A model generated the notes under the pieces. That model was not told the origin of the DNA. It did no database searches and worked only from the letters and a program-made list of their open reading frames with translations. From NCBI GenBank assembly GCA_963978905.1, contig OZ022261.1, forward strand, positions 24,921,686-24,985,685: a DNA stretch of 64,000 nt, given 5' to 3'. The position numbers were made by a program, and so were the translations under genes. The stretch's first letter is position 1, and the number at the start of each line of letters is the position of its first letter. This DNA comes from Trichostrongylus colubriformis. Taxonomy: Eukaryota; Nematoda; Chromadorea; Rhabditida; Trichostrongylidae. Positions 1-13,034 of this stretch are shown here, piece after piece.

Positions 1-73
1 TGCTAATTGAATTCTTCAGCAACCAGGAAATGATCATGATGCTGGAGCCAATTAAGTAACAGAGATGTATTGC

Positions 74-760
74 CTAGGGAAATGTAGCCTTTGAGCATGG
101 AAGCGCTGCACTGGCACGAAGGCGTAGCCTATCAGAGGTAATCATTGTGACATGTACCGATAAACTCCCGCCACCTGCGGTTGCCGTGTTTTGCAGCGCG
201 CTCATCGCTGACGTATCGATCGTACGCAAGCGAATCTGTAGTACGACGCGGCGATCCGCAGTACTTAAAGACAGTTTTAGGGGAAATTCGGCCGAAAAGT
301 AAAAGAGGTAGTGAATATGAAAGTTGAGATGCCTAGTAATAGGACAGTGGAGAAAAAACGGATGGAAATGGCCAAAAACCCGAGAAATAGGACCCCTTCT
401 CACCGCTGGTTCCAGGCGCGGACGACCTTTCCGTCAAGAGGCGGGTAGTCCGCACAGGTTTTCCATTGGCATTACCAAGACGTAAATATGAAGGGATGTT
501 CGGAAATGCGACAGCATTTATTTTCATGTGATGAGCTTCAAGCTAAAAGTGAGAAAGCGCGCTGCGATACTTTCAATTCTGCCAATTTCTTTGACCAACC
601 TCACCGTGACCAGCCACCAATCACGTCGCGTGGAGGCGGGCTGCCCTAAACCAAGGCGGCTTGCCCTGATGAGACCGCCTCCGCCACAGCTCAAGGGGGC
701 GCCTTCCGCGAGCGATTCGCCATGCAAAGGCCTTTCGGACCCGTAGTTTTTCACTAAATA
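74..760. repeat. Dispersed repeat family R1, copy 1
   Basis: This stretch is about 80-85% similar by eye to 1425-1910 and, less closely, to 19950-20400. The best conserved part runs from roughly 270 to 530 and contains the shared string GGCCAAAAAC followed by a segment reading GACGACCTTTCCGTCAA. Read on the minus strand, the three copies share a short open stretch with similar residues (around TERSSA), but each copy has different stops and ends. I see no known domain and treat it as a non-coding or long-dead repeat rather than a gene. Confidence 0.7.
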
Positions 761-970
761 ACTCCTTTTGGGATTTCTTATAACCCACATTACCCCTAAC
801 ACTGCCTCTGAGAGGCTTGTTTGAAGGGGGAGGGCAACAACACAGAAAGGTGGGCACTATGCATACGTCTCTACAAGTGGCTTCCAACGCGTGAACTGAG
901 GTAGAACAATCCACACATGTCTGCTTGGGCCGCGACCCTGCTTTGTACCTAACAAATTTGCCCTTCGACA

Positions 971-1424
971 CAATCCTACGTGCACACTGCCCTCACATTT
1001 ATCAAAAATACCCAACGGAGGTGAGTCGATCACATGGTGCACTTCAGGATTATTTTTTATGTACTAATTTACTATGACTTCAAAATGCCCAAGTGCTTAA
1101 GTTTAACTGAACCGAAGAGCTTTTATTCGATAATACAAGCTCAGGTATGCAAGTGCGCTCATGCTCGAATATGAAGTTATTCGAGCAGAATGAAATGGCC
1201 ACGGATATCGATAAAGACCTTGGAAATTCAGCCATGCAATCGCTAACAAACATTTAATGAAATTGTTATCATCAGGGGTTTAGCCAAATAGCCATCTCAA
1301 GCAGTCCGTTTCATGTGCTCATAAACGCAAATTGGTTTCCCATTATTGGAAAACAACTCCATTACTGCTTCAGAAATTGCTCAGCAACACTGATGGTACG
1401 GTACCCGGTGGCAAAAAAAAATTT
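971..1424. other. Unassigned spacer
   Basis: AT-rich sequence between two copies of repeat R1. No supported gene, RNA or repeat boundary was seen. Confidence 0.5.
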
Positions 1425-1960
1425 CGATTAAAGGCAGCTTTCGCGAAAATCCGGATGAAAAGTTAAGGAAGTAGTGAATATGAAAGCCGAGATGTCTAGT
1501 AACAGGACGGTGGAGAAAAAACGGCTGGAAATGGCCAAAAACTCGAGAAATAAGACCTCTTCCCACCGTTGGTTCTAGGCGCGGACGACCTTTCCGTCAA
1601 CAGGTGGGTAGTCCGCATAGGTTTTCCATTGGCATTACCAAGACGTAAACATGAAGGGATGTTCGGAAATGCGACAGCATCTATTTTCATGCGCTGGCTT
1701 CAAGCTAAAAGTAAGAAAGCGCGATGCGATACTTCCAGTCCTGCCGATTTCCTTGACCAACTATACCTTGACCACCCACTAATCACGTCGCTAGGAGGCG
1801 GGCTGCCCTTGTCCAAGGCGGCTTGCCCTGACGAGGCCGCCTCCGCCACAGCTGAAGAGGGCGCCTTTTGTGGGGGATTTCGCCATAGATCGGCCTTTCA
1901 GCCCCGTAATTTTAAAGTGCATGCCTTCTTTTGGCGTTCCCTGTCACCCATATTATCGCG
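1425..1960. repeat. Dispersed repeat family R1, copy 2
   Basis: Direct copy of the segment at 270-760, in the same orientation about 1.16 kb further on. Similarity continues past the best-conserved 260 bp into the part containing GCGGGCTGCCCT (about 1800). It could be a tandem duplication of flanking DNA or two insertions of one element. No terminal repeats or target duplications were recognised. The overlapping 195-codon plus-strand reading frame (1569-2156) has no recognisable domain and I do not call it a gene. Confidence 0.7.
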
Positions 1961-2129
1961 AACACTGTCTTTAAGAGGCCGTTGCCGCCACTACATAGGA
2001 GCGTTTGTGCCGAATAGTCTTCACCTTATGAATCACTGTCTTACTTGCGTGATTATTAGCAAGAGAACCCGCCTTACGCAGCGGTATGCGGTGCGGCACC
2101 TGTGCTCCGCTAAGTCGCGCCTTCTGCGA

Positions 2130-2160
2130 CGACCACGCTTTCCATGCAAAGTATGAATGC
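2130..2160. repeat. Single terminus of the GCATTCATACTTTGC MITE family
   Basis: The string CAAAGTATGAATGCG here matches the right end of the inverted-repeat elements at 17979-18298 and 33593-34009. No matching left end was found nearby, so this is probably a solo or eroded end. Confidence 0.4.
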
Positions 2161-2304
2161 GACTTTATACAGAGGCTAGCTTATAATTCATTAAATTACG
2201 TTTATATGCAAAAGATAGACATACTCAAGCCGATCCCTCAAAAAATTAGTGGCTGTGGTTCATCAAGCCTGCTCGATGGCATTAATTTGACGTGCCCATT
2301 TTAA

Positions 2305-2657
2305 GTTAAATGAAAAGAAAGCCCCAATCGATAATGAAAGGTTTCAGTGGAAAACGAACACTCTCACTATCGAGAAGGCGAAAGATTATCGAAGCGAAGA
2401 AGTCAAAATCTTTCCCACAAATGCATCAAAAAGGTGATGAAAGATTTATGGTTTGAGACTAGATAAGTGTGGAATTATCGATGAAGTCATGAAACTTCTG
2501 CAGATCGCTTGAGAGTTCAGAAAGCTGAAGTACATATAAAGCACAACGCGTGCATTTGCATAGAGTTGCATTTTCCGCCAGGTAGTATTTTCCATCAGCA
2601 CAAGCTAAATAAATAGTTGCGCTGTTCTCACAACCGTTTATTAGTTCACCTCACATT
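2305..2657. other. Unassigned AT-rich spacer
   Basis: No gene, RNA or repeat that I can support. Confidence 0.5.
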
Positions 2658-2868
2658 GCACTTGATTTGATACATATTCGGGAAACTACTGGCTAATTGT
2701 CAGCCTCGTGTAAGCTATTGTGGTAAATAAGTTTTAACTCTCTATTAAGGACTCTAACAGACTGGTTCACTAATACTCATACAGACTCACACATTTCCAG
2801 CCACAATAGCTTACACGAGGCTGACAATCAGCCAGTAGTTTCCCGAATATTTATCAAATCACCCGATG
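2658..2868. repeat. Hairpin (inverted repeat, about 60-bp arms)
   Basis: The arms at about 2658-2722 and 2799-2868 are near-perfect reverse complements. The left arm contains GGGAAACTACTGGCTAATTG and the right arm carries the complement with one or two changes. The spacer is about 76 bp. The whole folds as one long hairpin and is probably a small foldback element. No target duplication was identified. Confidence 0.75.
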
Positions 2869-5004
2869 AGAAAGAGTTTCGCAATTCACCTGGTAATCTA
2901 TCCAAAAAAACTCTCCTCAAAAATGCGATTTTTTTCGCGTAAAACGTTGCATATGGGCGTAGCGAACAAATAAAGCATGATTCCGTAAGGGCAAGAAAAA
3001 CTTGCGGCAGATACACATCTCCTTAGAGTCTTCTCAATTTTCGTCCACGCGCGTAATGTGGGCGGGGCAGCAAGAGCTGAAAAGCAAAGCGACGGCAGTC
3101 ACGCGATCGGTGACACGATTGTCGGCAAACCCCACAATGCGCATCTAGACGCCAACCACTGTTGAGAAGTTGTTCGGCGGGAGTTCAAACAGGTACTAGT
3201 TTTTTTCTACATTTCCAGATTTTCATCCCGAACACAGGGGATTTTTCTCGTCCTTCACTCTATATAATACAATGATTTCAAAAGGAAATATAATCACGGA
3301 ACTTGTGTGTAGGATTGCTTTAACTAGTATTTCCGCGAATATGTTTCCAATCATAAGTTAAAACAAGTTTCGTAATTTACCGAATAAGTTTTTAAGCTCC
3401 AAACCCCTTCCTTACTGAAACAAATATAACGATTCATTGAGTTGCAATGGCTACCGTACATGGTACCACGTGTTGGAACGGTCCACTTATAAAAGCCAAA
3501 GTGTGTCTTCCCCTGCCGCTGTGCTGTCGTGGGCCTTCACCCTAAAAATTAAAAGTGGGACAACTAACTTCGCACACTAAATAAACCCTTGATAATGATC
3601 AGAGCTCTGACCCCCTTCGTAAAACGCACGCGCCTGTCAAGACATTTAAAGTCAACCGGCGATAAATAAAAAGGCGGAAATGAATTTGTTACCACACGAG
3701 CGTAATCTCGGGAGATCCAGTGGTTTATAGTCCATTGTGACATTTGCGTGTGCGATTAAAATAGAGGTGGCTTCCACAGCAAAGTGTGCCAGACAATGAT
3801 AATTAGGGCCACTAGGTGAACGAGCTAGTGACTGCACAAAAGGTACGATATCCCTGCACATCCTTGATAATACTCTACGCCGGGTATAACCAGTACTGGC
3901 ACAGCCAGCGCGGCTTTTTGCAACCTTTTCCGTTGAAAAAAATTGCGTGCTTTTAAAATAATTTTTTTCTACTACTTTGCGGTAGACAAAAAAATGCGCG
4001 TTGAAAACCATATTTATATGTGACAGATATTTCTGTTGCTTCTGCTGAAAAAAAAAAAGCCACGATACTTACTTAACAACCTGATTTATCCCTAATCTCA
4101 GTCTTCCACGGAATATACCCTCAAACTGAGCAAAGTACCGTTCCGTCCAAACCGATGAACAGCAAAAATGAATATCAAACTATAGAGCTCCATGTGATGA
4201 GCACAGCTGTTCACAATTTTTTTCGAATCTGTAATAACCCGAATCATGGCAGACAAACAGAACTACCAACTCCCGTTTTCGTGCAATTTTTCTAGCTACT
4301 ACAGCACTATGTGTACGTGAAGGGACTGATTATTGCATTTTATCACGTAAGGTGATCGTTCCATTGGTGCGGTCAATTCACAATGGAACCAGTAATGCAC
4401 ATAGCGCGCCGGGGACGGTCGTGTGGCGCGGTGACCCAGCTGGAGTGTTCTGACGCTCACCCACTATGCTCGTAGCTAGTTATGCTCCCATTTCTCCTGG
4501 TAACAGATCATCGTTACCGTCTCATTACAAAATAGTCTGAGGAGTCTTGTCCGTTGATGTCAACATTATAGCATTGCATGCTTGACTCAATCCAGTGAGA
4601 TAGTGTGTTCGAAGCAAAAGCTCAGCCATGTGTTGCCAAGCTACTTGGGAGTTAGGTGTCCATGCGACGAGGTCATTGGCTGAGAAGATTTTTCGTAACT
4701 AATGTTATGAAAAGGTTTTTTCTGAGGATAATACCTTAGCTAAACAAAGGGTATGGCTAGCGAGCCGCTGGAAAGAGCACAGAAGAAAACGGAAACATGG
4801 ACGCCCTCGCGCGTAATCACGTTCGAAATCGATATCACGACGTCGTCCGCAAGCCATACGTGACCAGAAGCGACACATGTACTCCCGCCTCTACACTGGT
4901 CATAGCGGAAAATCAATTTCGCATTTGGGTGTACATCAAAACTGTTCAACTGTCACCGCGCTACACATATTCTTCGCCGCGCGATGATTGCCAATGTCAC
5001 CCGC
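2869..5004. other. Unassigned sequence
   Basis: No supported gene. A short string (AAAGCAAAGCGACGGCAGTC at about 3078) recurs with one change near 28222, so at least part is dispersed repeat. The minus-strand 119-codon frame at 3652-4011 shows no domain and is not called. Confidence 0.45.
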
Positions 5005-5006
5005 TC

Positions 5007-5175
5007 GGCCGCGTTCATACTGTGCGCCGGCAGGGCGCGGCTGCTTACATGCAGCGAGACACATTGTCAAGTGGGAGGTGCAGAGACGTTGCAGCAGTGA
5101 GACAGGGTGGCACTGTCGCAGACGCAGACACCCGCAACCACGCCCTGCCGCCGACAACGCGAAGTATGAACGGTC
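5007..5175. repeat. Short inverted-repeat element related to the CATACTTTGCGC MITE family
   Basis: The left end (GGCCGCGTTCATACTGTGCG) and right end (ending near AGTATGAACGG) are imperfect reverse complements, and both are followed inward by a GCAGGGCG segment. The termini resemble those at 17979-18298. It is about 170 bp long, with no clear target duplication. Confidence 0.5.
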
Positions 5176-7685
5176 TTCCTTGCGTGATCCGATCTATAGA
5201 CTCTGACGCATACACTGCCATACGTAACTTTTCAAGAGGAGTCGGTATTCAGGAAACAGTTCGTATCGAGTAGAATTCACATTTGAACAGAAAGGGATGT
5301 AAACTGTTATCTTCTTGCCAGAAGGGCCTCATATGCGATTTTGCATGTTTTCTAATGAAATGTGGTAATTACGCTGCCATTGCAAGATTGCATACTTGAA
5401 ATTCATTCAAAAGGTATACTGAGAACGTGACAAAGGAATCACGGAGTTACTACTACTATGTGTATGGTGTATAAACATCCTGTGAACAACAGAGCATAGG
5501 TGTGTGACATCCTTGTTTACCGCGAATTAGTAACGACGATGCATACATGATAGTTACTGCTCGAACAATTACGTTTAGATAGCAAAGCTACGGAAGCAAC
5601 AAGTAGCATACGTGCAACCCAACAGTAATTGAGCAGGACCTCTGAGTGATGCGTTTTTGCTGGCTGGATAAATAAGAAAAATTGGAAATAGTAGTATCGC
5701 ATTATCAGGAAATAGATCCTTCATGATAGACTCAGTTCAAGTTCCGCTAGCGAAGAGTAAATAACCCCAAAAATTATAGGAAGACTTAAAAGGTAAACTG
5801 TCGGAGCTCTCCATTGAGCCAATAAGGATGGCATCGAAAACGGGTTTTTTGAACGCCATTTTTAAAGGGTGGAACTTAGTTCAATGCAGTGGCGAGAAAT
5901 TCGGTCGTGAGAATACAGACACACTCTCGAAAGCAACTCTTACCGGGATGCGCGACAGGACACACGAACTGGGTCAAATCACGCGAGCAGGCGTCGGCCT
6001 AGATAACAAAGTTTGCACGGGAATGGAGCGCGCGGTGATGCTAATAGCGTAGGAGGTGGGTCTATTCGAGTGCCTTGTCGCATAGCAAATTCGCTATCGC
6101 TTGAAGAAGGGTTCAAGCTGGAACGCTATCGCTAGGCGAGTGTTAGGGTCTCCCTTTTTTGCAGGCTGAGGATATTGAAGGACGGTTTCTCGAACTCTTT
6201 CCTGCCAATGCCAGTTTGTTCATCCTTTCCGCCAAGTGCAGAATGTTCCTCTAAAGGCAATTAAGGAGGTTGTTTTTGTCGATCACTGTATCAAAGTAGA
6301 GCTGTTCAGTAGTGCAACAGTAGAGCAAAACGGACTGAAACGGCAAAAAACCGAGAAGCAGGCCGTTTCGTAGATATGTTCCTCAGCAACGGTATGGCTA
6401 ATCAAGCCAATACATGAAACGTCACCCCGGTCTCTTTGGCTGCCCCTTTGCGGGCACCCACTGCACCGCAACGCACTTAGGCATGCTCGCGATGCACCTG
6501 AGGGGCGTCTTTCAACGCTGGTTTCCCCACACCCTTGGAACTCATCCGTTCATACATAGGGGAGATGCCTCTACACCCCCAATCCTAATTATCCCTATGC
6601 ATTACCATTCAAATGCTTTTAGACGCAACATGCCTCGACAAATAATAGTTTAAAAAGGTCTAAGATCAATTACATTAGATGACTAGTGCACATGCTAAAT
6701 GGAACTTATAAGGTCGCACTTTTGCTGATTACGGCATGTGCTTGCTGCAGATGCAATGCTATGACTAACAGAAATCTGATTTTCATGAAAGTATTATGCG
6801 CCGTTCAATCACTGTATACGCGCGAAAGTAAATGGTATCGTTTCATTTAATTAAATCACTGAAAGCAATAGAGGTGACCGACATTTCGGAACGACTCGAA
6901 ACTTTCACTACAAAAACGGATAATGACCATAAAGTTAGAGGACAGCCGAAATTATCTGGAAGATTCCCGAAAATTCTGCGTTGCGATTCATAAAGACGGC
7001 ATCAGAAACAATTTGAAAATTTACTTCAACCGCTGCCATCCTCTCCGCCTGAGACCGAGATGACGATTTCGAGATACACTTCGGCTGCCCTCTTCTCCTT
7101 CCCTTCACCGTCGCCACCTGGCAGGGCATTCCAGATGTCGAGGAAAATAGCCGCTTCAGCACGACCCCCCTTCCACGGGGACCATATACGACTCCACCCT
7201 CTTTTTTGCTACAATACCAGTAACCGTTGTCGGATTGTACAGTTGCTATGTAATACATTGCTTTGAGCTGTTACCTGGAGCAAAAAGATATTTATTTCAC
7301 ATTTCCTCGCACGGGTTCGCTGTAGAATCTCCCCTTCTCGTTTCCCTATGAAGGTTTAGATTCTAGTGCTTATCGTTCACCTCTGCACGTACGACCTCCC
7401 CCCTTGTCCAGTCAAATACGACCCCCGTCTGTCGAGGAATGCTCGACTCCCGGTGTACCCTGCCACGTGGGCTCCATAACGAGCCGGTGAACCATGGCAG
7501 CCAACGAAAAGATAGGATGATCCTACAGCGGGTGTCAAAAAATAAAGTAATTTTGCTCACGGCTCACATCTGCCAAGTATACAAAACATAGGAAAACGAA
7601 AGAGATGAAAGTATGGGGGCAAAATATGTCCAAAGTGTTTCTCTAGAAGCAGGAACAAGCTGTGGCTCATTACGTTCACCTTCCA
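5176..7685. other. Unassigned sequence
   Basis: Several short open frames occur but none has a recognisable domain or splice context. No RNA genes or repeats were identified with confidence. Confidence 0.45.
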
Positions 7686-7689
7686 AAAA

Positions 7690-8220
7690 ATATGGACCCT
7701 TAAGTTGGCGCAGTCAGACTTCGGAGCACCCCCACGGTATCGAGGTTCGCTTAAAACAGTGGAGCCAGGTTCCGTGGTAGGCTTTTGTGGGAAGCTTCCT
7801 AAGGACTGACCCTCCAGTTCATGGAAGTTACAGAGCCCTTGCTGCTTGGACAAGGCTGCTATGAACCGAAGTATCATTTTTCATGCCTCAAACCTGCCCC
7901 CGGAGGGATTTCAGTGGTAATGGCACGTTGTGGCTCTTGGAAATGAAGGGCGTTGGGAACGCGGTAAAAACGGAATATTCAAGAACCCCACCCAGTATGA
8001 ATCCCCTCAGGTACCCAGAGTGAACGGACCTCAACAAAGTTGTGAACAAGGGTGGTGAAACCTAAGATTTTGCCCGAGTTGAGGTGATACACCTCACTCG
8101 AAGGACTAAATAGTGTAAGGTATGCCCCTGAATCTGGAGATGAAAATACCTTGTCAGAATTTGCTGAAGTTCGACTGGGATTGAGAGTAAAAAATTACTT
8201 ATTTTTTAGCACCCCTGTAC
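7690..8220. repeat. Dispersed repeat family R2, copy 1
   Basis: Moderately similar in direct orientation to 35940-36620. Shared strings include GTAATGGCACGTT, AAGGGCGTTGGGAAC, CAGAGTGAAC and GCTGAAGTTCGACT in the same order and spacing. The identity looks low enough to be an old repeat. No coding potential or termini were recognised. Confidence 0.6.
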
Positions 8221-9190
8221 ATTTGTAATTTTTGTTTTTCTTTCGTTTCTAAAAAAAAATTTTTTTGGTTTCTAGATTTTGATCATACCTATACAGCACA
8301 ATAAATGTAGATAGCATTTTTTCAAAAATCACAGTACAGTTTTCGGTGCAAAATCAGATGTAAGTAAGAAAAATTACAAAATGTCGCGGAAGTCTTCCTA
8401 CAACCTACTAGACATACAAACGAGATCCTGTTGATTTCGAAAAACTTGATTCAAGTTTTTGAGAACCAAAAGGTAGTTCTTAGGTTTCCTTCTCATGGAT
8501 ACTTTCACGGATGAACTTACTATACGCGTAATGAGGAGTGTATGGCGATGTCGTAGTAGCAGGATGTTTTTGTGAGTGTGACAAGTCGAACGAGTGACGT
8601 CTAATGCGATGGGTTTCCCAGTATGGGATAGGATTCTGAAGCCTGTATCTAAGGGAGATGAAAGGCTTACAGCAATCCGCTAATGTGTTTAAGACTTAAC
8701 ATGCTGGCATGATATTCATTCATCGAATCCGTTCGCGTAATCGTCGGCTACTACATACCGTCCATCGCATACTTGACATACTAGAATAATAATGCTGAAA
8801 AATTGCTTAATTCACCCGAAAATGTGTAGTTCTTATCCTTGGGTCTGATATCGAAAAGAAAAGATATAGGAGGAAGAGACCAAGAAGGGATTAGTCACTA
8901 AAATAGCCTACTTGTTGAAAAGCGGAAACTCTGCGTTCCCACTGAACTCCTTCAATAATTAACGACAACCGTGGGTTGGACGAGAGCATAGATTAACAGG
9001 GCAAAAATCCCTTTTGCTGCACAGCAGTGAAAAGTCAGGACTCTTAATCAGATTTTTGTAACAACAACGACGTCAAGGGAGAAGGCTCCAACTATGAGAG
9101 TGGCATAATGCTGAAACCATGGTGACGAATTAAGTTATAAAGTTCTTCAGGAGCACATAAAATATGGAAGTGATCGCCCAGTGTGATTTG
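8221..9190. other. Unassigned AT-rich sequence
   Basis: Includes an A/T-rich stretch around 8200-8480. No supported gene or repeat. Confidence 0.45.
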
Positions 9191-9194
9191 CAAA

Positions 9195-9360
9195 GACGAG
9201 ATTCTGCAACACAGCCTGCAGTGTGCCGCGTGCGAACTAGGGGCGCTGTATGTAGTCGGGTGCTAGAACGATTACGTCTATAAGTTGCGAGACACGGCAA
9301 TCGCCTCACGACCCAACTATGTACGCTCGCTCTAGGCTGCATAGTGATTTGTCTTAACTC
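9195..9360. repeat. Dispersed hairpin family R3, degenerate copy
   Basis: Contains a partly self-complementary core with the strings GCGATTACG-like and GACCCAAC that recur at 10835-11030, 12893-13034, 14427-14664, 31405-31590, 40845-41010 and 58195-58370. The termini are eroded here. Confidence 0.45.
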
Positions 9361-9364
9361 CAAT

Positions 9365-10830
9365 ACTATATTTCTATGGGTGAGGGTCGGTTGGTCGATT
9401 TTTCGCACGGCCGCCCGCGGCGAGGCGAGTGCGAGTCGTTAGCAGCTTTGTATGTTCATACAGCAGCAACAACAACATAGGCAACTTCCGAAGCTTCCAA
9501 TTTCAATCTTTGATACCAGCCCACTGCGTCTCGACCGGAATTCCAAACGAGTCGTGCTGACGGCGCCGCGGGTGCGACGCCGTGAAGCGAAAATTCGACT
9601 TATCGACAACACGCTATGTCTATTATCATCAGTGTCACTTACGAAGACTAAGACCGAACCTTTAAAGATGGTCACAAGCATTTAGGAATTGTCTGGACAC
9701 CATCCATTGGTATGTAACCAGCGGTCCAAAATATAGCGGTTTTGGATGCCGACTTTGGTCGACGTTTACTGTCTCATTCAATTTTTTGTGTCTTGAAGAC
9801 AACTGAAACTCAATGAATCAAAGTGTCTTAGCCGGGTAGGGCGCAGGATGGAAATTGAAAAATTCATTTAACTAAAGGCTCTATGATAGCCATACTTCCC
9901 AAGAAATTCAATCAGCAATAAAAGGCTGATGTGAACTATCGAAACGAGCAGGTGTGCAGAAAGGGACACGGAACAAGGCTAGGACTTCGGTACGTTACAT
10001 TACATAATTACGTCATTGAGATCATTACAGCACGTCACAGCACAGAGGCACGTAATTGGTCGCTCTCAGAGTTTTCAGTTGAATAAATTTTCATTCTTCC
10101 CCCGCATCTCACTCTGCTGAATGCTTTACTTCACTGAGTACTAATTGCCTTCAAGACACAAAAAATATTGAATGAGAAATATAAACGTCGCCTAGTGCTA
10201 TGGTTATAATCCAGAACCGCATAATTTTTGACCACTACTGTATGATTTACATGAAATACATGACAGAAATGTACAAGAGAGTCCGGCACCAATAGTTGTG
10301 AATAAATTTCAAACAAAAGGCTACAGCGGAGAAAACGGCTTTCGATGCTGGAAGAGTTATGCCACTTACAACTTGTTCGTGTAAGAGTAATTACATAAAG
10401 AAATGAGAAAAAAGCGCGGATATTCCTTTGAGTATTGCCTATGGAAATTTTCCAGAAGAACGCATAAGCTTGCTCCATGCACTGCGACTAGTCGCATGAT
10501 ACGCACAGCTTGTGCTCCAAGTTTATCATATAATTGTGCCTGAGCCCGCCAACGACTGCGCGCATGTCAGTGTCGACCGTGGAGGGTATAGTGCGCGTTG
10601 CGTCGTATGACTGCGTCGCAGAGTATGAATGCAACTTGAAGCGGTACCGATGGAAGTCACGCAGAGCTGTTCAACCGCACGCATCTGCCGATCGTCATCA
10701 TCACCATTGAAAAGGGGCGGCAATGCCGATCATCCTCAACGATACTCGACATGAGCTGTGGTGGATAATGTCTTGTCGCGTCTACAAGAGCGTTAAATAA
10801 AGAGAGAGAATGAAGTGAGTAACCTTATAC
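9365..10830. other. Unassigned sequence
   Basis: Contains a short CAG/CAA-rich run near 9460. Around 10615-10645 the string AGAGTATGAATGC resembles a MITE terminus. No supported gene. Confidence 0.45.
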
Positions 10831-10834
10831 CAGC

Positions 10835-11032
10835 ATTAGCAGCGCAGCGCGCGATGTGCGACGCGATGCGTCCAAGTGAGGCCTCCGCATATGGGTGGGT
10901 CCTAAAGCGCTTACACTGCCACTATATGCGCATTTCCCTAGCATGGCGGTGTAATCGCTCCAAGACAGAAATACATACAGCACAGCTAGCTCGCACAGCG
11001 CTCGTCGTGATGCGAAAGCCTGATGTAAGGGT
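10835..11032. repeat. Dispersed hairpin family R3 copy
   Basis: Self-complementary copy containing GGGTCCTAAAGCGCTTACAC near its centre. The string AGCCTGATGTAAGG near its right end resembles the ends seen at 12893-13034 and 14427-14664. No open frame of note. Confidence 0.5.
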
Positions 11033-11059
11033 AGAGATGGGAGAGAATGCCTGGAATCA

Positions 11060-11496
11060 GTTTGAAGGAATCATCCACGGAAAATGAGTTTTTGTGTTAC
11101 CCATATGTTTATGTTGCATTTGCCTAATGTTGGCCTCATGCAAAATTTCACGCGAAAAAATGTGAATCTGGCTGAGATACAGCACCACAAAGTACGGTCC
11201 AGGTGGGCGGGGCCTCCGTGTAAAAACCTCGTCCCGTCATCCGCCGCCGTTGGGAACGGAGAGTTGGGCTGTTAACGTAACCTTCTGTTCCTATAATTCG
11301 TCTCCGACCACAGCGGACGACGGGACGAGGCCTTTACACGGAGGCCCCGCCCACCTGGACGCACTTTGTGGTGCTGTATCTCAGCCAGATTCACATTTTT
11401 TCGCGTGAAATTTTGCATGAGGCCAACATTAGGCAAATACAACATAAACGTATGGGTAACACAAAAACTCATTTTCCGTGGACGATTCCTTTAAAC
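11060..11496. repeat. Foldback element with about 185-bp arms
   Basis: Arms of roughly 11060-11245 and 11305-11496 are near-identical reverse complements, beginning GTTTGAAGGAATC on the left and ending GATTCCTTTAAAC on the right. The spacer is about 60 bp. The arms include GGTGGGCGGGGCCTCCGTG. Short frames on both strands (11084-11275 plus and 11272-11472 minus) are mirror images caused by the inverted repeat, not two genes. Probably a non-autonomous foldback transposon; no clear target duplication. Confidence 0.8.
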
Positions 11497-12890
11497 AACC
11501 TCTGATACTAGCTAGGTGCCAGCACTTGTTTTAACAAGCCTTCATAGGCAACGGCACAGGATTAGCCCAAATTCAAGGCATGCAGGTGCAGGGAAGCGGA
11601 AGTTTGATAGTCGTTGCTGACAAGGAAAAGGAAGCCAAGAAAGCCAGTTGCCATTTCCTGGCTGAAAACAGCGTAGATTGAGGAAGTCGACGCTAACAGC
11701 AACGGATCCCGTGACAGAGTGAGATTAACACTTATACGATGATGGATAAACAAGGAAACAAGGTTTTCCACCTCATACGCTTATTTGAAGCCGGATGAGC
11801 AAACTACCGAACCAATAATGATTTAGAAACACACGCATTCACTGAGACATCTATGCATATCGTTGCAGTCCTCACAGGTGTTGCAGTAATTAGAGAGTGT
11901 TGTGAACTCGGTGAAACGAGGAAAACGGGTAGAGAAGCGAGGTAATCAGAGTCACGTTTGAACAACGTTGCAATACGAGTTGGGTATCTGCCCTTGTCAA
12001 CAACCCACTGGAATTCGATGATTAAAGGCTTCTTGACGACCATTTACCGCCTTAATTAGAAGTCAAGCAACGGTACCGCAACAAGTAAACCATGCCGTCC
12101 GCCATAATTTGAGAACCTTATGAGAGGGTAGCGGTAAATGATAGAAACGGAAGTCGAAACGGAAAGGACTAGAACAATTCTGGTTCATTCTCATAAGAGC
12201 ACATTCGAAGACAACTTGATCGTACTTCACTCGCTCACATGCAGGTGGATACATGATAAACAATTTGGTCAGATTTGCTCGCTCTCAAAAGCTATAAACA
12301 CCCACCGGGAGTTAGTAGGCGGAGTGCTCCGAGGCGGGGCTTAACATTGCACGCCTAGTGGCATTCCGCCCACACTGCTTGCGCTTGCACGCTGTTTCTG
12401 TGAAGGAAAATTCAGGTTTGCAGCATTGTAGGAAAATTCCTAAGAATTGCATGTCTCACACAAGACTGGGAATAACTGTGTTTTCCAGATGTAAAACCCA
12501 ACTGACTTGGGGAAAACAAATGTCGTAGCTGTTAGAATTCGAAAGGCTTCTTACCACTACACCATGTGCGTTCAGGGCTAAACATGCAGGATAGGTGAAT
12601 CCACATACGTTTTAAACGGTCCGAAAATAAAATAAAAGCACTCTCTGAAACGGATATTCGACAAAAATACATGCTTTTGCCGGAATACTCCGAAATGAGC
12701 GCGATTTCATAGCTACTCGGTAAGTCACTGCATCGATCAGTAATCGCTCTTCACATCATCGATCAGTAATCATTCTTGGAAAATGTTAGTTCAAAACAAG
12801 CAATTTCATACTTTTATATGCACATTGAAAACAAGTTGTAGGAAAAGTAGAAGAAGTATTCTGAAAAACCTCGTCTTTGGGAAATCTGTA
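11497..12890. other. Unassigned sequence
   Basis: No supported gene. Short frames on both strands lack domains or splice context. Confidence 0.45.
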
Positions 12891-12892
12891 CT

Positions 12893-13034
12893 CTGACGTC
12901 AGGATTTCGTACCAAGGACAACCATATACGACGCTCCTAGCACTATTGTGATTCGCTTTAGGACCCTGCTACATACGGAACCCTGGCTAAAACGCACCGC
13001 GTCGCAAGTTGCGGCGCGAAATCCTGACGTAAGT
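12893..13034. repeat. Dispersed hairpin family R3 copy
   Basis: Termini TGACGTCAGGATTTCG (left) and CGAAATCCTGACGTAAG (right) are reverse complements. The centre carries GATTCGCTTTAGGACC, the complement of the core at 10835-11032. About 140 bp. Confidence 0.65.

Noticed and set aside
1569..2156. A 195-codon plus-strand gene
   Set aside because: Overlaps repeat R1, and the frame is not kept in the other copies; Arg/Cys-rich composition is typical of a chance frame.
4797..5273. A 158-codon gene
   Set aside because: The frame crosses the short inverted-repeat element at 5007-5175 and has no domain or splice context.
11084..11472. Two similar small proteins on opposite strands
   Set aside because: They are mirror images produced by the inverted repeat of one foldback element.
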